From NCBI GenBank assembly GCA_013154385.1, contig JAADCO010000041.1:1-5253 (forward strand): DNA of 5,253 nucleotides. The letters run 5' to 3'. Position 1 is the stretch's first letter. Every line of letters begins with the position of its first letter. Of this stretch, positions 1 to 5,253 are shown piece after piece. The stretch is from Thermodesulfobacteriota bacterium (lineage in GTDB: Bacteria; Desulfobacterota; Thermodesulfobacteria; Thermodesulfobacteriales; Thermodesulfatatoraceae). Under the pieces are notes generated by a model. That model worked only from the letters and a program-made list of their open reading frames with translations. It had not been told where the DNA came from and did no database searches. The position numbers and the translations under genes were made by a program.

Positions 1-1433
1 TTGAGGTCAAAGGTGACGGCTTCCGTGATCTGATGGCCGGAGAAGGTGAGCATTTGCTGGACCAGGTCCTGGGCCCTTTCGCAGGCCTCGATGATTATCT
101 GGAGGTCCCGCTGGGCCCCGGGAACGTGGGCTACTTTCTGGTTCAGCAACTGGGCCCGCCCGAGGATGATGGTGAGGAGATTGTTGAAGTCGTGCGCCAC
201 GGCCCCGGTGAGGATGGCGAGACTCTCGAGCCTCCGGGCCTGCTCCAGGCTCTTTTCCAGCTGTTTGGCCCGCTGTTCGATTTCCTTCTGCGTGGTGACG
301 TCCTCGACGATCCAGATGCGGCCCCGGTTCTCGAGCCTCCTCCCCAGGGCCCGGAGGGGAAAGAGGGACCCGTCTTTGCGTTTCTGCAAGACTTCGGTCT
401 CGTAGGAGCCCTTCTCGGCGATGGCCGGGAGCATTTCGCGCGTAAAGGTCTTCCAGGTCTCCTGGTCCGGGAAGAGGATGTCGCCCTTTTTGCCTATGAT
501 CTCTTCGGGCCTGTAGCCGTAGATCTCGCAGAACTTGCGGTTGACCTCGAAGATGCGCCCTTCCGGGGAGACGAAGATGACCCCGAGAGGCAGCCCGTCG
601 AGAAGGGTGCGCAGGCGGTTGGCGTACTCCTTGATCTTCAGATGCGTGCGCTTGAGGGGGGTGATGTCGTGCCCGATGACGAGAAGCCCCTGGAGCTGGC
701 CATCCCTGTAGACCGGGATCTTCACCACGTCGTAGATGCGGGTCTCTCCCTTGATGGGCACTTCCTCAAGACTTCGCGAAAGGCCCTTTTTCCTGAGGGC
801 CATGCGGTCGGTCAGATGGCAATACTGGAAGACCTCCCGGAACTCGGGATGCCTTTCGGCCAGCTCAAGGTCGGTGAGCCCCTGCCATTCATCTTCGGAA
901 AGGTTGAAGGTCTCGAGCGTGGCCTTGTTGGCCAGCTTCCAGCGCAGTTCCCGGTCCTTGAAGATGATGATGTCCGGATAGGCGTCAAGGAGGCTCTGGA
1001 GGATGGTCTCCTTCTCGATGAGGTCCTTGCGGAGCTGATGGACCTTGCTCAGGTCGAAGACGAAGTGCAGGGCGCCGAGCAGGTTCCCTTCGTCTTCCAC
1101 GGGCACGGCGCAGATCTTGAGTTTCTTGTCCTTGACCGTTTCGTGGAGGCACTTGGGTTCGGGGTCCTTGGAGAGGATTATCTGCCGGATGAGGCAGTTT
1201 TCCGGCGGGGCCTGGGTTCCGTGGAAGACTTCGTAGCAGGGCCTCTCAAGGACTTCTTCCTCCGGCCTTTCGAAGATCCTTATGAGCTCGGGGTTGATCC
1301 AGCGGATGCGATAGTCGGTATCAATGAGCGCCAGGGCCCAAGGGGTGAGCTCCAGCATCCTTTCGAAGTTCTTTTTGAAAGCTAGCCAGAGTTCTTCGCC
1401 CTTGCGGTCTCGGTGAGACATCTTGCCTAGCAT
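1..1433 (-). CDS. Soluble PAS-PAS-PAS sensor histidine kinase, C-terminus outside the window
   Basis: This is the N-terminal 477 codons of a two-component sensor kinase, which would autophosphorylate on histidine and pass the phosphate to an unidentified response regulator. I translated it from the minus strand. Three PAS-like domains are visible: about residues 20-130, 143-258 and 272-385, the third ending in a typical PAC segment (KRKDGSLFPL, then IVEDVTTQKEIE). A short helical linker (about 384-405) leads into the dimerisation/phosphoacceptor domain, whose H-box AVAHDFNNLL puts the phosphorylated histidine at His414 (codon at 192-194). The HDFNN form is typical of PAS-containing hybrid or NtrB-like kinases. 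The ATP-binding N, G1 and G2 boxes lie beyond base 1. No signal peptide or transmembrane segment is visible, so it should sense a cytoplasmic cue. PAS1 carries cysteines 66, 80, 95 and 108. I chose ATG 1433 because GGTGA lies six bases upstream; ATG 1421, in frame, is the alternative. The gene follows the PEPC-like gene by 27 bases, probably in one operon. The family assignment is firm; the ligand and partner are unknown. Confidence 0.93.
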   Translation of the reverse strand, partial: MLGKMSHRDRKGEELWLAFKKNFERMLELTPWALALIDTDYRIRWINPELIRIFERPEEEVLERPCYEVFHGTQAPPENCLIRQIILSKDPEPKCLHETVKDKKLKICAVPVEDEGNLLGALHFVFDLSKVHQLRKDLIEKETILQSLLDAYPDIIIFKDRELRWKLANKATLETFNLSEDEWQGLTDLELAERHPEFREVFQYCHLTDRMALRKKGLSRSLEEVPIKGETRIYDVVKIPVYRDGQLQGLLVIGHDITPLKRTHLKIKEYANRLRTLLDGLPLGVIFVSPEGRIFEVNRKFCEIYGYRPEEIIGKKGDILFPDQETWKTFTREMLPAIAEKGSYETEVLQKRKDGSLFPLRALGRRLENRGRIWIVEDVTTQKEIEQRAKQLEKSLEQARRLESLAILTGAVAHDFNNLLTIILGRAQLLNQKVAHVPGAQRDLQIIIEACERAQDLVQQMLTFSGHQITEAVTFDL

Positions 1434-1439
1434 ATCGGT

Positions 1440-1444
1440 TCACC
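1440..1444 (-). promoter_or_regulatory. Ribosome binding site of the histidine kinase gene
   Basis: The minus strand reads GGTGA here, followed by six bases and then ATG at 1433. GGTGA pairs with the 3' end of 16S rRNA, and this spacing favours the 1433 start over the in-frame ATG at 1421, which has only AGG four bases upstream. The site lies inside a small inverted repeat (1435-1446) in the 27-base gap after the PEPC-like stop codon. No terminator-like hairpin with a T-run occurs in that gap. Confidence 0.6.
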
Positions 1445-1460
1445 GAAGAGTGAAATCAAA

Positions 1461-4451
1461 TCAGCCAAAAGAACCGATGAAATGGGTTATACCTCCGCTC
1501 ACCCGCTTCATGAGCCGATAAAGGGCCGAGAGTGGCTCGAAGATCTCGCGATGCTCCTTGATGTAGCCCAGATAGTGTTCCGTGTGATAAGTCGCTTCCT
1601 CGCCGAAGTCTTTGGTTTCGGCAAGGCTCTCAAGGAGGGGGAATATCCCCTTGAGCGTTTCCACCGCGGCTTCTACGTCGAGATGCAGGATGCGCTCGAT
1701 GATCTCCTCCCGCGTCGTCCCCCGCTGGGGGCTGAACTCCGGGATCTGAACCGCCAGGGTGAAGATGCGATAGATGAGGGCCAGGCGTATGGCGTGAAGG
1801 ATCTCCAGGGCGTCTTTTTCCTCGCTGTCGAGCAACCCCTGGTTGGGTTTTCCGGAAAGGGCCTCCACGAGATCGAGATAGTCCCGGTTGAAGGTGCGCC
1901 CCACCTTGGCCAGGTTGACGTGCTTGCTCACCTCTTCCAGATAGTCGGCCACTTCCCGCAGGTCAGAAGCCCTTTCCGGACACGGGGGCTTGGCCGCCAG
2001 GGTGAGCCAGAAATGGGGATCGAGGATCTCGAGATAGCCGGAGAAGGCGTAGAAATCAGAGAGCGAGAGCGCGTAGCGCGCCATGGAGACGAGGAGGCGG
2101 AAGCGCTCGGAGGTTTCCTCCATCTGGAGGAACTGCTCGGGGTTGCGCTTGACGGCCGCGCCCACGCCGCCGATGGTGTTGGCCAAAAGCCCCAGTTGAT
2201 GAAGGATGGCGTTGTGCGGGATGGCCCGGATCTGGGCCGCGGAAAGGGTCGGGGTCCTTGCTTCCTCGAACTGCCTCTTCACCGCGCGGGAGCCCGTGGG
2301 ATAGAGGAAGTGCCTTCCGTATTCCTGAAGGAGCACCGCGTAGTCCGGATCGGACATGATGCGTTCGTTGAACTGGCGAATGAGGGCGAAGAATTCGAAC
2401 ACGTAGTCCCATTCTCGATAGAAGGGGTCTGGCTCTTCCTTGGGAGGGGTGAAGGTCTCCTCAAGGAGCCTGGCCACCACGGAGAGGGAAAGGTTGGGGT
2501 TTAAGAAGTAGACGTAGCCGTCGCCTCCCTGGAAGGAGACCTCTTCTTTCAATTTCACGCCGGAAGCAACCAGTTCCCGCCGGCTGACGGGAGACATCAC
2601 GTAACGCAACCTTTCGCTAAAGCTCCCCGGATGGGCTCCTCTTCCGAGGGATTCACCGTGGGTGTTGAAGATGATGAGCTCGATGTCTTTCAGGTCGTGC
2701 TTGGCCAGCACCTTGGCCAGGCGCCGGCGGAAGGTCTCGATGGCAAAGGCCGCGGCGGTCTGCCCCAGATGGCGACCGGCATCGGAAAACCCCGTTTGCA
2801 CGCAGAGCCTTCCGCGTTTCTTGACGTAGGCCTTGAAATGGGGGTTTGAGAGCATTTCGTCAATGATGCGCGCGCCGCGGGAAAGGGCCCGCGGAGTCTC
2901 AAAGAGCGGGGAGAGGTCTATCTTTTCCTCCACGCCGAAGAGCTTGGCGAAGTAGAGGGCGGCGATGGCGGTGAAGGGGCTTTCGGTCTCGGCGATGAGG
3001 AAACGGATGGGAGTTTCGGCGTCTATGTATTTGAGGATCTGGGCGACGAGCATGAAGAGCCTCTTGGCCGTGGTTCTTTCGGCGATGAGGGAGCCGAAGT
3101 TGATGGTCACCGGCTCCACCTCTTCGAGAAGCTGGTTCACGGCGCGCAGATAGCTCTTCTTGCGGCTCGGATCCTCGGGGTCGGTCTCCAGGCCGATGAG
3201 GCTGCGCATGGCGTTGTGTATCTGTTTGGCATTGAGGCGGACGTGGATATGGGAGACCCCGAGACCGTAGTTTTCGATCTCCGTGCGCAGGAGGCAGAGA
3301 CCCCGGGTGAGCTGAGGGTAGGGGAGGCTTTCGGAGATGGCCTCTTCGAGAAGGGCGAGAAGGGGGCGTGTGCTCACCAGCCTTTCCTGTTTGCCCGCAT
3401 ACATCTTCCGCGCTATGTGCCGCAGCCTCTCGAGGCTGTCTTCCTGTCCGCGGAGCACGGCCCGGAAGGCCTCTATCTCCTCGTTGGCCCCCTTGAGGGC
3501 CTCGGTGAGGAGTTTCAGAAGCAGGGCCAGTATCTCCCGCAGGGCTTCGGTGCCCTCTTCGATGGGGCAGGAATCAATCAGGTTCTGAACGCTTTCCCGA
3601 TAGCGGGAAAGCGCGATCTGGCGCTCTTCGAGCCGGAAGGCAAACGACTGGGTCCACTCGATGTCCCGCCGTCCGTCAAGGTCGTAGCCCACCCAGGAGG
3701 CGAGGGTGATGAGGCGGGGTCTCAGGCGCGGCCAGTCCTGCGGATAGGTTTCGGCGGCTATCCGGAAGATCAGGTCGTAGAGTCTTGCCAGGGCTCGCCT
3801 CAGGTTGGCCAGGGCCTCGAGGGCCAAACGATGTTCCTTGTCGAGGGTTATTTCCGGATCCGAAAGATGTTCCTGGAAGAGGGCCTGGAAGATAAGCTCC
3901 CGCACCTGTTCGGCGGAAAGGGGCACTCCGGCCACGTTGCGCCCGCTGGCCAGTTCCGAAAGCCCCCTCAAGAGGTCTTCGCGCAGGGCAAAGGTCGGAT
4001 GGGCCGTGACCACGATCCCTATGACCGTGCGCGAGAGACGGGCGGAAAACTCTTCGAAGGAAAGCCCTTCTTCCGGCTGGAGGAGGCTTTCGAGGAGCTT
4101 CAGGTTCTCCAGCGGATCGGTTTGTCCCACGTAGGAATGGAGGCGTTCGGCCCGGGAGACGTAGCCTTCGACCGTGACGAACTGGACCAACTGCTCCAGG
4201 GCGGAGTAGGATATGTTTCCCTGCTCGAGATCCCGGGCCAGGATGGTGGCCAGGAGGAGAATGGGATTGGCAAAGGGGTCTTCTTCCGAAAGGAGATGTA
4301 GGTGTTTCAATTGTTCCCGGAGCCGGCGATAAAGAGGAAAGATCGGGGCCTCTTCCGCCGGGAGGAAGCAGACCTCCTCCCACGGAACCAGGGGGCGCTT
4401 AATGTTTTCCAGGGTTTCTCGTAGGATGCTTCTTAGGTTCAAATGCTCCAT
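1461..4451 (-). CDS. Divergent phosphoenolpyruvate carboxylase family protein
   Basis: This 996-residue protein belongs to the bacterial-type PEPC family, whose members make oxaloacetate from PEP and bicarbonate in the cytoplasm to replenish the TCA cycle; E. coli Ppc has 883 residues. Aligning by eye to remembered E. coli landmarks: TAHPTF 149-154 holds the catalytic His (H151 = H138); GYDLDG 255-260 replaces GGDRDG; R405 matches R396; E518 (LFET) and D557 (GFSDAGRHLG) match the metal ligands E506 and D543; H598 and R604 (HGESLGRG) match H579 and R587; R722 and R742 (IRAIP) match R699 and R713. Spacing between these sites is close to E. coli. Odd points: K546 is R560, R581 has no counterpart, K773 is R792, N881 is probably S994, and about 115 residues are inserted after 793. 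I chose ATG 4451; an in-frame TTG at 4496 would add 15 unconvincing residues and overlap the divergent gene. No strong ribosome site precedes ATG 4451. The histidine kinase follows by 27 bases. Family membership is strong; PEPC activity is unproven, so I give no gene symbol. Confidence 0.88.
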   Translation of the reverse strand: MEHLNLRSILRETLENIKRPLVPWEEVCFLPAEEAPIFPLYRRLREQLKHLHLLSEEDPFANPILLLATILARDLEQGNISYSALEQLVQFVTVEGYVSRAERLHSYVGQTDPLENLKLLESLLQPEEGLSFEEFSARLSRTVIGIVVTAHPTFALREDLLRGLSELASGRNVAGVPLSAEQVRELIFQALFQEHLSDPEITLDKEHRLALEALANLRRALARLYDLIFRIAAETYPQDWPRLRPRLITLASWVGYDLDGRRDIEWTQSFAFRLEERQIALSRYRESVQNLIDSCPIEEGTEALREILALLLKLLTEALKGANEEIEAFRAVLRGQEDSLERLRHIARKMYAGKQERLVSTRPLLALLEEAISESLPYPQLTRGLCLLRTEIENYGLGVSHIHVRLNAKQIHNAMRSLIGLETDPEDPSRKKSYLRAVNQLLEEVEPVTINFGSLIAERTTAKRLFMLVAQILKYIDAETPIRFLIAETESPFTAIAALYFAKLFGVEEKIDLSPLFETPRALSRGARIIDEMLSNPHFKAYVKKRGRLCVQTGFSDAGRHLGQTAAAFAIETFRRRLAKVLAKHDLKDIELIIFNTHGESLGRGAHPGSFSERLRYVMSPVSRRELVASGVKLKEEVSFQGGDGYVYFLNPNLSLSVVARLLEETFTPPKEEPDPFYREWDYVFEFFALIRQFNERIMSDPDYAVLLQEYGRHFLYPTGSRAVKRQFEEARTPTLSAAQIRAIPHNAILHQLGLLANTIGGVGAAVKRNPEQFLQMEETSERFRLLVSMARYALSLSDFYAFSGYLEILDPHFWLTLAAKPPCPERASDLREVADYLEEVSKHVNLAKVGRTFNRDYLDLVEALSGKPNQGLLDSEEKDALEILHAIRLALIYRIFTLAVQIPEFSPQRGTTREEIIERILHLDVEAAVETLKGIFPLLESLAETKDFGEEATYHTEHYLGYIKEHREIFEPLSALYRLMKRVSGGITHFIGSFG

Positions 4452-4495
4452 AATTAGGATGTTTACATGATTTGAGGCTCTTGCAAAGAAAAACA
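4452..4495. promoter_or_regulatory. Divergent intergenic region, presumed promoters for both flanking genes
   Basis: These 44 bases separate the divergent start codons at 4451 (minus) and 4496 (plus). Only 14 of the 44 bases are G or C, far fewer than in the flanking genes, as expected of promoter DNA. I cannot pick convincing -35/-10 pairs. TTTACA at 4462-4467 on the plus strand could be a -35 hexamer but has no good -10 at 17 bases. On the minus strand TTGCAA and TAAACA are spaced 15 bases, which is poor. GAGG at 4474-4477 lies 18 bases before ATG 4496, too far for a normal ribosome site. At least one promoter probably reaches into a coding region, or one transcript has a very short leader. 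Confidence 0.4.
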
Positions 4496-5253
4496 ATGAA
4501 ATTTTCGTCTAATGTCGTCGAAAAACTACTATCTTTAGCCCAAAATTACCCCGTTTGGGTGACGGGGGGAGCGGTAAGGGACGCCCTTCTGGGCCGCGAG
4601 AGCAAGGATCTCGATCTCACCGTTCCTTCTGGCTCGCGAGAGCTCTCTTCATCTCTGGCCAAAGAGCTGGGAGGCAAGAACATCGTCCTCCATGAGGAAG
4701 AGGGGGTCTTCCGTTTGGCCTTGCCGGACGGAAATTTTCTAGATTTTTCGGATTTTCGCAAGGGCAGCACGAAGATCGAAGAGGACCTTCGCTGGCGCGA
4801 TTTCACCGTGAACGCCCTGGCGGTGTCTCTGGAGGAGTTTTTCCTGAAGGAGCCCTCCGACTGGCGGGTGATTGACCCTACGGGAGGACGGACGGATCTT
4901 GTCCACCGCCTGATCAGGGCCATTTCCCGCGCCAACCTTGAGGACGACCCTCTACGCCTGCTTCGGGCCTATCGTCAGGCGGCGGAGCTCCGTTTCCGCC
5001 TCGAAGAAAAAACGAGATCCTGGATCAAAGAATTGGCCACGCAAATAAAAGGTGTCGCCAAAGAGCGCGTGGGGGCAGAGATCAAGGCCCTCTTTTCTTC
5101 TCCGGCGGGCAAGTACGTGCGGTTGATGAAAGAAGACGGGCTTCTCTTTGTCATTTTCCCGGAGCTCGAAGAAGCCGAAGGTGTGGCCCAACCTTCGTTT
5201 CATCATCTCGATGTCCTGGGACACATGTTGCTTTCCCTGGAAATGGCCGACGA
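4496..5253 (+). CDS. Class II tRNA nucleotidyltransferase / poly(A) polymerase family protein, C-terminus outside the window
   Basis: The first 252 codons of a CCA-adding enzyme or close relative, which adds CCA (or part of it, or A residues) to RNA 3' ends without a nucleic acid template. The class II signatures appear in order: VTGGAVRDALLG (residues 22-33) forms the nucleotide-binding loop; DLD 38-40 holds the two metal-binding aspartates; LDFSDFR 82-88 belongs to the third strand of the fold; DLRWRDFTVNALA 97-109 is the RRDFTxNA motif, with Trp100 in place of the usual first Arg; DDPLRLLRAYRQAAEL 150-165 contains the nucleotide-selecting DDxxR (D150, D151, R154). The segment FHHLDVLGHMLLSLE near the window end looks like the start of the HD-type domain found in many of these proteins. 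ATG 4496 is the simplest start, giving M-K-F-S-S and a normal distance to the GG motif; in-frame TTG codons at 4481 and 4472 are alternatives and no strong ribosome site decides. The motifs seen do not separate full CCA addition from CC-only, A-only or poly(A) activity. Confidence 0.9.
   Translation, partial: MKFSSNVVEKLLSLAQNYPVWVTGGAVRDALLGRESKDLDLTVPSGSRELSSSLAKELGGKNIVLHEEEGVFRLALPDGNFLDFSDFRKGSTKIEEDLRWRDFTVNALAVSLEEFFLKEPSDWRVIDPTGGRTDLVHRLIRAISRANLEDDPLRLLRAYRQAAELRFRLEEKTRSWIKELATQIKGVAKERVGAEIKALFSSPAGKYVRLMKEDGLLFVIFPELEEAEGVAQPSFHHLDVLGHMLLSLEMAD

Noticed and set aside
97..109. No CRISPR, transposon or tandem repeat was found; short GC-rich repeats such as GGGCCC runs were considered.
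   Set aside because: They are scattered, coincide with Gly/Ala/Pro-type codons of the kinase, and have no regular spacing.
33..1385. A 450-codon open frame on the plus strand.
   Set aside because: It lies antisense to the kinase, whose three PAS domains and HDFNN motif are clear on the minus strand. Its residues are a monotonous mix of Gly, Pro, Leu, Glu and Asp typical of an antisense frame in GC-rich DNA.
1482..4301. Long plus-strand open frames (1482-2504, 3216-4301) opposite the PEPC-like gene.
   Set aside because: The minus-strand frame carries PEPC motifs over its whole length; the plus-strand frames show no recognisable domain and arise from the codon bias of the true gene.
1461..4451. 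The PEPC-like gene as a decaying pseudogene.
   Set aside because: The frame is open for 996 codons, metal ligands and catalytic histidines are kept, and changes are clustered in functional loops rather than being random stops or frameshifts.
4452..4496. N-terminal extension of the PEPC-like protein to a TTG at 4496.
   Set aside because: The added 15 residues (beginning F-F-F-A-R) show no family similarity, TTG is a rarer start, and it would overlap the start codon of the divergent gene.
4502..4524. Inverted repeat TTTTCG...CGAAAA as an operator or terminator.
   Set aside because: The arms are six bases with an 11-base gap inside codons 3-10 of the nucleotidyltransferase gene, no T-run follows, and AT-rich early codons make such matches likely by chance.
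4546..5224. Minus-strand open frames at 4546-4935 and 4952-5224.
   Set aside because: Both are opposite the tRNA nucleotidyltransferase, whose GG, DxD, RDFT and DDPLR motifs are in one uninterrupted plus-strand frame.

Overview
The window holds three protein-coding genes. Two run off its ends. No RNA gene, mobile element, CRISPR array or prophage part is visible. The DNA is GC-rich in the genes, and the proteins are dense in Glu, Arg, Lys and Leu. Together with a cytoplasmic multi-PAS kinase and a bacterial-type PEP carboxylase relative, this suggests an anaerobic, perhaps thermophilic, bacterium of the Thermodesulfobacteriota or former Deltaproteobacteria. That placement is an impression from protein style, not a demonstrated assignment.

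Layout: on the minus strand, reading right to left, a 996-residue phosphoenolpyruvate carboxylase (PEPC) family protein (4451 to 1461) is followed after 27 bases by a soluble PAS-PAS-PAS sensor histidine kinase (1433 to beyond base 1). The kinase ATP-binding domain lies outside the window. The short gap and a Shine-Dalgarno-like GGTGA suggest that the two genes form one transcription unit. On the plus strand, starting 45 bases from the PEPC-like start and diverging from it, is a class II tRNA nucleotidyltransferase / poly(A) polymerase family gene (4496 to beyond 5253), which is cut off as an HD-type domain appears to begin. The 44-base AT-rich gap between the two divergent starts must carry or adjoin both promoters.

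The most interesting object is the PEPC-like protein. Its metal ligands, catalytic histidines and several phosphate-binding arginines can be placed with spacing close to the E. coli enzyme. However, the HGRGGTVGRGG loop is shortened to HGESLGRGA, the active-site lysine is arginine, TAHPTE is TAHPTF, most of the aspartate-inhibition site is altered, and about 115 extra residues sit in the C-terminal third. It is either a PEPC with unusual catalysis and regulation or a paralogue with another reaction. The adjacent kinase may link its expression or activity to a cytoplasmic signal, but this is inference from position only.
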